Shown: positions 1-10,304 of the stretch, piece after piece
How positions within the stretch are numbered: position 1 is the first letter of the stretch
Layout: the number at the start of each line of letters is the position of its first letter
NCBI GenBank assembly: GCA_023614405.1
Contig: CM042688.1
Location: 67,132,253-67,196,252 of the forward strand
Direction of reading: 5' to 3'
Source: Avena insularis
Taxonomy: Eukaryota; Streptophyta; Magnoliopsida; Poales; Poaceae
DNA length: 64,000 bases
Position numbers and translations under genes: made by a program
Notes under the pieces: model-generated
Told to the model about the DNA's origin: nothing
The model's input: the letters and a program-made list of their open reading frames with translations, nothing else
The model's database searches: none

Positions 1-39
1 ATAATTACAGCAGAACTAATATAGAAGAGAATTAGGAAC

Positions 40-3000
40 CTGCACTTCATGAAATTGCTTCAACGATTTCTCTAGTTGAAACTCTAGTGCACCTTTTTCA
101 CTGGCCATGGATTCTAATTGTGTTTGCTTATGGTACTGGAAGAAAGGATGCATACATAATAAATTAGCACCTGTTAACCAATATACCAATGATACAGAAG
201 AAATCGGTACGCTTCATCACATACCAGTAAATCAGTAAGCTCACGGTATCTCTTCTCTAGCTCAACATGCTCCTAAAAACCAGACACAATTGCATGAATA
301 AATGTAACATGTAAGTATGATCTGGTAAAAAGGTGGGTGCAATAAATATCGCTCAGTTTTAACAAAAGAAAGAATGACATGGTTAGGATTATGAACCTGT
401 CTAGAATAATGCTCTGCGTCTCTTCTCATTCCAGCCATTTCAACTCTCATCTTCTGCAACTCAGCCTACATCATGCATATAAATATGTTCAAGAAATAAT
501 GGTGTGAGACAAAGCATTCTGATTACTATAATGAAAACAACTCGACTTAGAACATTGATATTTTCTGTGATACCTGATCATCATATTAGCATTTTTATTA
601 CCTAAACTCCTAGTTATTATTACTTGACAACTAATTCTTTGATATCTTATGAATTAAATGGTACCTCCAAGGAAGATATCTTGCTTTCTGCCTCTCTTTG
701 GCTTTGGCGCGCTCGCTCAACTTCCTCCTGCCATGCCTGTATCTGCTTTCCAAAAGCAAGGCAGCAAGAGAAACTGTTATTTCTGTTTCAAGATATGGAA
801 AATGGGATGATCCGGTTTAGAAAAAAAATAACCTGAAGAACTTGATTAGCTTCTTCAGAAGGCCTTTTCTGAGCACGGCGATTACGAGCTTCCATCTCCT
901 GTAGTTCTTGGTGCAGCGATGCACATTCAACCTGAGACAACCAGGGTATCAATAGTGAATAGCAGAAACTAAGCCTTTCAGATATAGTGCATAGCGTGGC
1001 AAGGAATTTACCTCAAGCACAGCTACTTTGAGCTCGAATTCCATTGCTCTTGATGAGCTTTGATCAGCAGCTCTCTGTATGCCAACAGAACAGTCAGAAT
1101 CAAACTAAATCGTTATTGTTTCTTTAGGAACAGAATCAAAGCCAAATAGTAGTTGATAGCAACAATGATTGTGTTGGAATTAGAAATCGATCGGCCAAAT
1201 TGGATATTCATATAATCTAATACTAAGTGACAATGTTAAAAGTACAAGGTTCCGATTAAATTAAAAGAAAAAGGATACGAGTTGGACTATTTAAACATAA
1301 GAGCTTAATAAATTGGTGGGAACATATTATAAATCATATATATTGAATAAAGTACAGCCCCTGAGACATAAAGCTACCTATTTTTCTAGGCAGATTACTG
1401 TTACTTATAGTGCATAGGCTGGCCTGTGTTATGGACGAATCTCTACAAGCTAAATAGGTATGTTTCCACCTAGTCACAGTGCCAGCCCTTATAAATGTTT
1501 AATTATCTCTTATTGGGAGTTGGAGTGTGAAACTTGTTTTAAGTACACCATCTACTTAGCTTTTCAAATGTATCACCCACTGGAGAACAAAAAAATAGGC
1601 TAATAAACAGATGAACATGGTTAACAGGATAGCGATCTGCGCCATATGCCAAAACATTTGATCTGACAGGAGTAATAAACATATAAAGTCATTGGAAGAA
1701 GTTATTCATTTTGCTTATTCTAAAACATAGAGTAGACTAATAATTGTTGTTGGAAAACAGAAAGGGTCAGGCTGTGAAAAATGCCCCTCGCAAGTCGCAC
1801 TGTGTATGATATTGCATGAGAGGTCAATGTGAACCAAACATGTATGTACGATCAGTATGCAGTTTTCCTCTTAGTGTTCAAGAAAATTGGCAGATAATTT
1901 TGCATATTCGCATAATAGAGCACATTGATGCCTGACATTTATACCTTGTAAAATTACCTGTATTCTAGCAAGAGCATTTGATGCCTCGACAGCCCGATGC
2001 TCCAATTCTACTTCTCTGTCAACAGCTGCCTGCGATGTAATAGAAAACTTTAAAAAATTACAGCACAAGAAACTATGACAAAGATAAAGCAATAAAACGG
2101 ATGCACTTCAACAAATTACCATCTTTGTAGCATTATGTGCAATACGCTCCTCTTCAGCCCTCCGCTCTACAGTTGAAAGTTCCTCTCGTAAAGCCTAAAA
2201 TGCAAATGGTACATATGGAGGTTAGATAACTACATGAACACACGAGGGCTATTCTACCCCAGAAAGCCTACTTTACTAACCTGGATGATCCTGGTTTCAG
2301 TAAGCTCACGGTTCCTCTTAAGGCCATCCATATCTTCCTAGTATCAGTAGACAACAAAATCAATTTATTCTATCTGATCAAATGATCAATTTTGATACTT
2401 TAGGTTAAAAACATTAAAAAAAAAATGTTAACAGTCACCCATACAGTCGTACTGTTCAAGATCTATATCCAAAAGAGAACGTACATATCAAACTGTACAA
2501 CTTAAACACACGGGTACTATTTCCTGAGAGGAAGTCCAAGACTTCTACTGATATCTGAGTCTGAAAAAGTCCACGCTCGAGAGAGCACAGGACATTCTGG
2601 GTTCATAACTACTCATTTTCGACAACACACAGCCCGTGCTCACAATTTGTGTAGGTAAAACTTGAAGATTCATTAATTACGACTATGGAGACACAATACT
2701 AGAGACTGCAAGAGAATTTCGATGTGTCGAAAAAATTCAAATGCAGTGTGCATATAAAATGAAAATGAGCAATTCCCACTCCGGGAACGAGAATAAACTA
2801 GGGCCAGATTCTCAACAACATCACTAGGTAAAGTTGCACAGCTAGAATTTTTTAAGAGATGCAAGAATGGATAGTAACAAAGCTACAAGAATCCGAAAAT
2901 GACATGAGCATCTTGGATCGCGTGCAAAATATCCATAAACCTCATATTCTAACTCCAAATCATGGCTACTTGAGACTTTATCTGCATGCAACTACAAAGA

Positions 3001-5267
3001 AACTCCACAAGCATCACTACAATATTCCAAATGGAATAGGAAAAAGAGAAACATATATTGCAATGCAATTATAATTAATTGTGAAAATAACAAACAAAAA
3101 CATGCGAGTACTAAATCCTGGAAAGAATGACCACCGTGTTAGTATATATCAAACAATTACAATGACTGAAGACAGCAGTGGAGTTCCAATATGGATTTTA
3201 TACAACCATACTAAATAAACTGTACAACTGTACACGATACTTGGCACAATGTAAGGCTTCCTTTGGTAGTGGTAGTAGTTACAGAAAGAGAGAGAAACTT
3301 AAAAGAGTATGAAAGATGAAACCTGTAAAGATGCAAGCATTTGTTCTGAAGCTGCTGCTTTTTTCTTCCAAGAGTCTAATGATTTAGCCAGAGACTCAAT
3401 CTCAGTGTTTTTTGCAGTCAAAGCATCAACCATGTTAGATTCAACTCTTGAACCTTGTACCCTGGACACTGATAGTTCTTGCTCTAGTTGCTTTATATGA
3501 GCTTCATGTGAGCTACATTTCTCTCTCTGTTATGTGTTATAACATCAATATATATTAGAGAAGAGCACTCTACCATGCATGGGGTTAAGGTAAGTGGATA
3601 AAATGTAATGAGAATTTTTTTAGTAAGATAATCTGACCTCATGAACAAGAAGTTCCTCTAGCTGCGCATTCTCAGATTTATACTCTTGGAGACGCGATGA
3701 AAGTCCAGCGCAGACCTGTTGATAAATAAAATGTAAACCAACAGGGCAACATATGGACCTAATCACAATAAAGGTAAGGTGGCAGGGTCACCAAGTTTAC
3801 ACTAAGCCATACCCGGGCTAATCTAGCTTCTTTTGATTGGCCAGTTTTTGCAGCGCTCTTTAGTAATCCCTGAGCCTGCCAAAAGTCCAACAAGATAACG
3901 GTATAGTGTAAGCAGAGAACAAATTCACATAAGCACATCTTGGTCATTATGAGTGCAATTTGCTACATCATACCTCCTCGAGCTGGTCTTGATCTTTCAG
4001 AGGAACTGAATCAGACTTATGTTCTTGTTGATTTTCTGTGATTTCTGGCGAATCTGACAAATTATCTTTCTTCGATTCTTGGGATTTGCCAGAATCTTGT
4101 GTATCGGGTACTTCAGAGATATTTCTCTCCTGGATAATAGCCACAGCCGTGTCTTTATCCTCCAAACTGACTGCTAGACCAATCTCAGTAAACTGGTTAC
4201 TGCTGCTTGGGTCATCTTTTTCATCTGAAACTGAAGGAACAGAGCTTTCAGAAGCACTCTCCAGACGTCCAGAATCTGTAACACCATCCGTGACAGAACC
4301 TGTATCCTCAGGTTTTTTCTCCACTGACTGGACTTCAACAACATTGTCAATAACATTCATACCCCTATCATTTTTAAGGTCAACTGCAGTGTTCTCTCCT
4401 TTCTCGGATGTACCCCCATCATTTACTCCCTTAACATCAACTGAAGTGACTTCAGGTTCACTGGCACTGGCAATAGCATCAGCATTTGATGAATCCGCGC
4501 GCACCGGAGGTTTGATCTTCTCAATCTTGATCCTCTCCCGTGGTGGTTGCCTGTTTTTCCTTTCCTTCGGAGCCCCTGCCTTGTTACTGGCATCCCCAGC
4601 AGTGAGCTTCAGTGGACCCTGCGATGCGAATTTACAGCAAATCTTAAACATCGGGTATCCGGCAGGCAGTCTGCAAAAGGCATAAAATATGCTCAGGGAA
4701 GACTATAGTTGCAACCTTCTCCCTGGGCTTTCCCCTCTTTGCTTGCCCTTCTTGGCCACTCGATCCTTCACCAAACAAATATTACAGATTACCGATTAGC
4801 TCACTCGCTGAGCAGTCAAATGTGCACCTAGTAAACACTGAGGCAGCTTTACCTGAAGGCTGAGAACCTGGCTGCTCATCGGACAGCTCAGTAGCCACGC
4901 TTTTCGCCCTCCGGTCAACAACTTCGAGCAAGTCTGTTACAGAAATCAGGCCACTCATAACATAACCACATTATCAGCAACTCATAGCGTATTTAAGCAG
5001 GCAATGAGATGGCAATGGGTGCAACTGGCCCCCACACGAAAAGCTGTCCGAACAAAGCACTGCGTCAAGACTAGCTCGCCAGATTTCGCAACTGGCATCA
5101 CAATCCCGCGGAGTAACCGGAGCGGATACAGTAGGAGAGTACCACGGAGAATCCCCAGATCTTAGCCGGGAGGAGGGGTGGATCTCGGCGGCGAATAGGG
5201 AGGAGGGGTTGGAGAGGGAAAGGGAGGTCTGGCGCGTACCTTCGGCGACCTTGAGCCAGGAGGCCAT
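40..5267 (-). CDS. Golgin-84 (plant golgin candidate 1 type), 16 exons, 3' end outside window
   Basis: Coiled-coil Golgi membrane tether; family members sit on cis/medial Golgi rims and act in vesicle capture. Coding exons on the complement are 5240-5267, 4853-4933, 4716-4765, 3974-4618, 3813-3875, 3638-3715, 3323-3526, 2281-2337, 2120-2194, 1958-2029, 1012-1074, 833-931, 665-742, 397-465, 225-272 and 40-135. All introns are GT-AG and the frame stays open for 602 codons. The start gives MASWLKVAEDLLEVVDRR, the plant golgin-84 signature. Residues 54-268 are acidic and low-complexity (one 645-nt exon). Residues 269-602 are heptad-rich coiled coil with family motifs RNRELTETR, ELEHRAVEAS, EMEARNRRAQKRPSEEANQV, DAEHYSRQ and YHKQTQLESMASEK. 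Plant homologues are about 700 residues, so roughly 100 residues including the C-terminal membrane anchor lie left of position 1. No breaks are seen; this looks like a functional host gene. Family identity is recalled, not searched. Confidence 0.93.
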
Positions 5268-5505
5268 GGCTGGAGCCGTGTGATCGCCGCCCCGGCGAGA
5301 GGAGGGTGGCTGGCGACGACGAGCTAGATAGATGAACTGACTGGTGAGATTTCCGGCCGCGGCAGTGGGGGGTTCTCTCGCGGGAGGGTTGGTGCTGGCG
5401 GGGTTCCGAAGTCGGATCCGACCGACCGGTTGGTTTACTTGCTTTGTGGAACGAAGGCGTGGAAATTTGACGATGTTAACTATGTATCTTCACGTCACTC
5501 AGCAA
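5268..5505. other. 5' leader and upstream region of the golgin gene
   Basis: This 238-nt stretch separates the golgin start codon from the tRNA gene. The first 70 nt or so (complement) are GC-rich and probably 5' untranslated sequence and core promoter. I see no convincing TATA box, and no other gene fits. The golgin gene and the tRNA gene are transcribed away from each other. Confidence 0.3.
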
Positions 5506-5578
5506 GCCCGTCTAGCTCAGTTGGTAGAGCGCAAGGCTCTTAACCTTGTGGTCGTGGGTTCGAGCCCCACGGTGGGCG
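5506..5578 (+). tRNA. tRNA-Lys (anticodon CTT)
   Basis: A 73-nt cloverleaf without intron. The acceptor stem GCCCGTC/GGTGGGC has two G-U pairs, the D-arm is GCTC/GAGC, the anticodon stem CAAGG/CCTTG encloses CTCTTAA (anticodon CTT at 5539-5541), and the T-arm is GTGGG/CCCAC with loop TTCGAGC. The discriminator base is G and the CCA end is not encoded, as in plant nuclear tRNA genes. The internal A box and B box (GGTTCGAGCCC-like) are intact, so it is probably active. Its 3' end plus CCA is complementary to the primer-binding site of element C at 35506. Confidence 0.97.
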
Positions 5579-5770
5579 AATTCCTTTTTGCCCCTTCTGG
5601 CATCCAAGTGAGTATCTCAGAGTGCTCCATTCCGGCAAGGACGCACAATCCATAAACTGAATGAATAACGACGTGACTACATGAATGTACTCTACATACC
5701 AAATGTACAAGGATCGTTCAAGCAGAACAGCCTCACTAGGGGTCTTGGGAGACGACCGTGATGCCATTAC

Positions 5771-5877
5771 AAAGGATATCCAGACCATTTTTACAATCTC
5801 TGCAGTTTGCACTACCAGTACAGAACATTGCATTTCAGTGCAGTTTATATGACCAAAGTAGATTTCATGAATGGGCC
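5771..5877 (+). repeat. Dispersed direct duplication, copy 1
   Basis: About 107 nt beginning AAAGGATATCCAGACC and ending near GATTTCATGAATGGGC recurs at 6703-6812 with a few substitutions and two small indels. No open frame or element ends are visible. The rest of 5579-6160 shows no gene or repeat that I can support. Confidence 0.75.
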
Positions 5878-6159
5878 GCAAAATAGAACAGACATGCCAC
5901 AAACTTATTTCGAATCACCAGCAAATTCAACAAAATGCACATAAAAGAGATCGTTGTTCCATCCATCACAAGAAAACGCACTGTGCCATCACAAGAAACT
6001 GATTCAGCACACTTGTGTCCATATACGTATCAGGTTCTCTATACTATACGCAGCAAAGAATGAAAGAATTGGATGAATCGTTCCCCCGTTTGGAGGTCGA
6101 CGAAAATGCTAGCACCCCAACATTTCTTCTTGTCCACTCTACTTCTATCTTCGTATTCT

Positions 6160-6348
6160 ACCTTGTATCTGCTCTGCTACACCTTGTATCTGCTCTGCTA
6201 CACCTTGTATTGTATCTGCTCTGCTGAACCTTGTATCTGCTCTGCTACACCTTGTATTGTATCTGCTCTGCTGAACCTTGTATCTGCTCTGCTACACCTT
6301 GTATTGTATCTGCTCTGCTACACCTTGTATCTGCTCTGCTACGCCTTG
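6160..6348 (+). repeat. Short tandem array, 21-26 bp unit
   Basis: Seven to eight imperfect copies of CTGCTCTGCTACACCTTGTAT alternate with a variant in which TACACC is replaced by TGAACC, and some copies have five extra bases (TGTAT). The array is pyrimidine-biased and reads as Leu/Cys/Tyr-rich peptides in any frame, so it is not convincing coding sequence. 6349-6702 holds no feature apart from a small internal duplication of about 25 nt (AAAGGTAATGNGGTTGAGG) at 6515 and 6602. Confidence 0.7.
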
Positions 6349-6702
6349 CTGGGGGTTGGCTCATTGCCTGCTCTGCTACTCCTAGTTGGGGCCTGAAATA
6401 ATACAAGTTAGAGACAGTCTCAATTCTCGCATCTGCTAGAAATTAAAATCCGGAGGTTGTAATCCAGAGCATGGTGCATTGTAGCAAAAATTGTACATTG
6501 TGAACTCTAGAAACAAAAGGTAATGTGGTTGAGGCCTGTGACTAGTAGTTGTTGTAAACTTGTAGTTGATCGAGTCCTAATTTAAGGCATTTGGGAGTAC
6601 AAAAGGTAATGCGGTTGAGGCCTGTCACTGACTGCCCATTCAACAATTACACTATTGCTTACAATCTCTGCAGAATACATTGTGAACTCTAGTCTAGAAA
6701 CA

Positions 6703-6812
6703 AAAGGATATCCAGACCATTTTTACAATCTCTGCAGTTTTGCGCTACCGGTACAGATTAACATTGCATTTCAGTGCAGTTTATATGAACAAAGTAGATT
6801 TCATGAACGGGC
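6703..6812 (+). repeat. Dispersed direct duplication, copy 2
   Basis: Second copy of the unit at 5771-5877, in the same orientation about 930 nt downstream. It is immediately followed by GC-rich sequence that runs into the 6993-7108 tandem array. Confidence 0.75.
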
Positions 6813-6992
6813 AGCAGGAAAAGTAGCGGAAACTTAGGCGGCTGCGGCCCTCAGCCCAGCGGCGACGCGGAGCGTGCGGTTACGGGACTACAGCTATCGG
6901 CGGCGGAGCGGAGCGTGCAGATGGCGGCGGCGGAGCATGCAGGAAACGCGAAGTCGACCATATGGAGTATAGGCGACGCTTCCTCCTCCTCC

Positions 6993-7108
6993 CCGCCGCC
7001 TTCCCCAAACGCCTCCGCTCCGCCGCCTTCCCCAAACGCCTCCGCCACGCCGCCTTCCCCAAACGTGCCTCCGCCACGCCGCCTTCCCCAAACGCCTCCG
7101 CCACGCCG
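6993..7108 (+). repeat. GC-rich tandem array, about 27-29 bp unit, four copies
   Basis: Four copies of a unit built around GCCGCCTTCCCCAAACGCCTCC occur in a row. The third copy has two extra bases (AAACGTGCCTCC), which shifts the plus-strand reading frame. The frame leaving the array reads VADAYNLEPFLEEQERRR, protein-like but short and without a start in the same frame. It may be the remnant of a small gene, but nothing identifies it. Confidence 0.55.
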
Positions 7109-7359
7109 AGGTGGCCGATGCCTACAATCTGGAGCCGTTCTTGGAAGAACAAGAACGGCGTCGCACCGGTGGGTGCTCGGCCAATGCCGCGCCGCTAACC
7201 GCTCTTATCCTTATTCCACCCACCACGCATGTAGTTCTTGGGTTCTTTCGCTACTATCCGCCCAATGCAACAAGGAGAGACTACAGCGGGACGAGGTAGG
7301 AGGGAGGAGGGGCGTACCGGCGGCGGGAGAGTGGGCGGAGGACGATGTCGCGTCGATGC

Positions 7360-7845
7360 CTAATTGCCTAGCCAGATGAGGTAGATCTCATACGCTCGGA
7401 GAAGTACGAACACCACGCCAACGATCAAGACGAAGTAGATGCTACGTCCCCACGGTACTAGATGGACGACCTCCACGGGAGGATACTGGAGCGCGGCAGC
7501 GGCTGACGCTCGGAGAAGTACGAAGATCGCGCCAACGATCAAGACGAAGTAGAGGCTACGTCCCCGCCGTACTCGATGGACGACCTCCACGGGAGGGTGC
7601 TGGAGCGCGGCAGCAGATGCAACGTGCTCGTCGCTGTCCTCGGCGACGTGCTGGTATCCGTCATCGGCGACGTGCTCCTCGCCGTCCTCGTCGACCTCGC
7701 CATCGTCCATGTCGCGCAGAGGATGGAATCGGTTGTGGGAGACAGTGGGCATGAACCGCAGATTCCCCCGGCCTACTACTGGCTGGTTCCTCCGATTGGG
7801 AGCAGGGAGCGCTCCGACGTAAGGGGCGACGAACTCCATGTCCAT
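7360..7845 (-). CDS. Hypothetical protein with two duplicated transmembrane segments (161 aa)
   Basis: I do not recognise this protein. The start at 7845 (GCCATGGAC, good plant context) is preferred over an in-frame ATG at 8001 because the sequence between is CT-rich like a 5' leader. Residues 48-76 form an acidic stretch with three EHVA/QHVA repeats. Residues 78-115 and 116-153 are a 38-residue direct duplication, each containing PPVEVVH, a basic turn and a hydrophobic span (YFVLIVGxxFVLLRA, residues about 99-112 and 137-150) that could cross a membrane. The duplication is also clear in the DNA (114-bp period). A GC-rich composition and Kozak-like start favour a real grass-lineage gene, but with no family match it could also be non-coding. 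There is no TE signature in the frame. Confidence 0.45.
   Translation of the reverse strand: MDMEFVAPYVGALPAPNRRNQPVVGRGNLRFMPTVSHNRFHPLRDMDDGEVDEDGEEHVADDGYQHVAEDSDEHVASAAALQHPPVEVVHRVRRGRSLYFVLIVGAIFVLLRASAAAALQYPPVEVVHLVPWGRSIYFVLIVGVVFVLLRAYEIYLIWLGN
7393..7620 (-). repeat. 114-bp tandem duplication inside the hypothetical gene
   Basis: Two head-to-tail copies start at CGCTCGGAGAAGTACG (7393 and 7507). They are about 90 percent identical and the period is a multiple of three, so the reading frame is kept and the membrane segment is doubled. Confidence 0.85.
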
Positions 7846-8029
7846 GGCTGGGTGAGTGAAAGGCCGGGAACAGGAAGGGAGAGAAAGAGAGGAGACGGTC
7901 TCCTCGAAATGCTTTATAGCAGTGTTCTGTTCTCGTCGATCTGGTAGGTGGTCCCCACAAAAATCAGACCGGGGATCATCCTCGTCAACCTGAAAATGCA
8001 ACTAACTTTTTGGTCCCCACTCTGTACTA

Positions 8030-9412
8030 CTCCCTCTCCGTCTAAAAATACAAAGACGTTTTAACTTTGTGAACCGAATGTTTTTTTGAAAAGAGTATAT
8101 ATTAATATCACAGGGATATCAATTACACCCAGCCTTTGCAATAACGCATGCCCTAGCGGCCCTACGGATGCACATAGCCCAGAAAAAAGAAAAAAATTAC
8201 AAAAAAGAAAAGTCCCGCTACAGAGAACTAATCCTCAAAGCAACGATACTGACACCATCAGAACAACACCAGTAGTCCTCCACTCCAATAACAACGCCTT
8301 CAAGAAGGAAACAGTGCCCAAGCGCCATCGTTGCCTGATCAAAGATCATAGGTTTTCACCCTGGAGAAAGTCCTCGCTCACAGAGTAATGCCTTCAACAA
8401 GGACATTGTCAGGCACAACCAGTTAAGGCCAGACCTTGGATTTTCACCCTGCAAGGTAAGACTGGGAACTCCCCTTGTATTGTCTTCCCGCACCAGCAAT
8501 CGCTGCAACGAGTCCGAGATCACGCAGCCAGATCTCCGTCGCCACAAGAACTAGAATCAACATCGCTACCCTCATATTTCTACTTCCTGACATTCTACGC
8601 ATCTGACTTCACCATGGCTCTAAGATGGCACTTGGTGGGAACAAACAACAGAGCTTCGCAACGCTCCCGCTGAAACCAAACGGCCAGAAAAACAAGGTGT
8701 GCACGACCGAATACCTTCCGATCCAGCAATCTCCAGGCATAATATGCCCATGGGAGTTCGCCGGCGGAGCCTTCCGGAACCCGCCGCTCCAGACCAGATC
8801 AACGAGGACAGACAACAAGCAGACCTTCGTCATCATGCGAAAGAAACCAAAGGACCACCACCTTTATTAGATCCGGCAACGGTGAGCGATCCCCACGCTC
8901 TCGGCGGTTTAGGAGAACGGATCGAGGTGCCGACCATCGGTGCCGATGAGCAGCGATGAGGAGGACCGCCATCGACGAGGAGAGGTCCAGTCGCGGCACC
9001 TTCCAGCCTAGCGCCAGCGCGAAGGCGTCGCGCCCCTCGCCTCTCCACTTGCTCCGTCGCTGCCACCGATGCGGCCCGCAACACCGCCTCCTGCCGAGGA
9101 GGCCGGTCTGCCTCCGCTGAACCCCTCCTTGCACCGCCCAGGAGAGACCCCCTCCACGCGAAGGGCGACCTCGTGGCACGCCACCGCCACGCCCGTCTTT
9201 CGGCGGCGTGGCCGCCACCACCAAGCGGCGGCGAGGAGGAAGGTCGTCGGCGGCTTTTAGGGTTAGGAGGAGGGGAGCCTCCGGAGCCCTCTCGCGTGAA
9301 TGTATCTAGACTACTTTTGTGTATAGATTCGTTGTGAACCTACACACTAGAAGATATCTGATACATTCATTTCACAAGGCTAAAATTGTTTTATATTTCT
9401 GCACGGAGGGAG
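8030..9412. mobile_element. Stowaway-like MITE, split by an insertion
   Basis: The left end CTCCCTCTCCGTC is preceded by TA and the right end GCACGGAGGGAG is followed by TA (9413-9414), giving the inverted ends and TA duplication typical of grass Stowaway (Tc1/mariner-derived) MITEs. The MITE itself is about 160 bp in two parts, 8030-8081 and 9298-9412. The middle is a separate 1.2-kb insertion. MITEs of this type code for nothing. Confidence 0.8.
8082..9297 (-). mobile_element. Poly(A)-tailed retroposon inside the MITE
   Basis: On the minus strand it begins with a GC-rich segment (CCTCCGGAGGCTCCCC onward) and ends in an A-rich tail (T run at 8081-8087). GAATGT occurs at both junctions (8076-8081 and 9298-9303), a likely short target-site duplication. 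A 5' GC-rich leader, A-tail and absence of LTRs fit a non-LTR retroposon or a truncated/non-autonomous LINE derivative. Frames of up to 141 aa exist but show no EN or RT motif, so I do not call genes in it. Confidence 0.6.
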
Positions 9413-9599
9413 TAGTAGTAGTAAATATGGTTAAAGTAGTAACTCTAGTCGGTCCCTAAAAAAACTTAATTCTAGTCAGGTATTCCAGCTTTCATGTCCA
9501 GTATTGAGGGGTTTTTTTTCTTCGGGATGTCGAGTACTAGTATAGAGGTTTACTTAGTGCACAAGTTAAGCTGTCTTTTTACAGAAATGCTATCTTGAC

Positions 9600-10304
9600 T
9601 AACCCCAAGGCGCGTGATGTGGAGGCGGCGCATCCGGTGAGCGCGTGGAACATCTTGCACCGCTCGTTCTTCAGCACCATGCCTTCCAGCGCTTCTTGTC
9701 GGCTCATCTCGACGAGCTCAGTGACGGGGCCTACCTGCATTTGCAGCGAGGCAAGCTCCTCCGTGAGTCTGTCGACCTCGCCAACGGCCTCGTCCTTGGC
9801 TCGCGTGACTTGCTTGAGGCTGGCGCGAGCACCTTGGAGCTCCTCCTCCAGCCGATGATTCTCCTCCTCGAGATCATTTTGCTTCGTGGGATTTTAGATT
9901 CCCACAGTAGTCCTCACGATCCCTCTCGAGGTCCTCAGTGAATTTCTGGGCACTACTCTCCAGCGCCCCCTTCTCCTTCTCCTCGATATTGGCATTGTCC
10001 TCCCGAATGCGCTCGTTGAGGGAGGATTTGGAGCTCTCGAGCTCCTGTAGGCCCTCTGCGAGCTTGTCCTCCATCTTCTCAAGGCGGCTACGCTCAGTGT
10101 GCAGCTCGGCCTCTCGGACCTTAAAGGTTGGCATCACAGGTGGTCAGATCCTTCTCGCGCTGCAGAAGCTCCTACCACTAGGATCTCACCTCCCTCTCAC
10201 ACAGCTAAAGTTGCTGATATTGGGAGCTCACCCCCTTCTCATGGGCGGAGACAGATTCCTCGTGAACGGCGAGAGCCTCCCTCTCGTGGATAGCAAGAGC
10301 CTCC
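9600..10304 (-). pseudogene. Coiled-coil C-terminal fragment of a transposon-encoded protein
   Basis: On the minus strand the stretch reads as Glu/Arg/Leu-rich heptads in two overlapping frames: EALAIHEREALAVHEESV (about 10295-10240), ERSRLEKMEDKLAEGLQELE (about 10095-10030), then in a shifted frame EEENHRLEEELQGARASLKQ and DEAVGEVDRLTEELASLQ (about 9880-9730). Stops and at least two frameshifts break it. It resembles the coiled-coil tails of grass 'putative gypsy type transposon' proteins, the same protein class as the antisense gene in element C; this is inference from composition. Element H begins exactly at its right edge. 9415-9600 shows nothing supportable. Confidence 0.45.

Noticed and set aside
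4038..4685. 215-codon plus-strand frame
   Set aside because: It is the antisense of golgin exon 4 (3974-4618), which fits the gene model with splice sites and homology.
6915..7379. 154-codon plus-strand frame with SPPPSPNAS repeats
   Set aside because: It arises from the GC-rich tandem array; other frames are open too, and the protein-like tail VADAYNLEPF lies in a different frame. No gene is supported.
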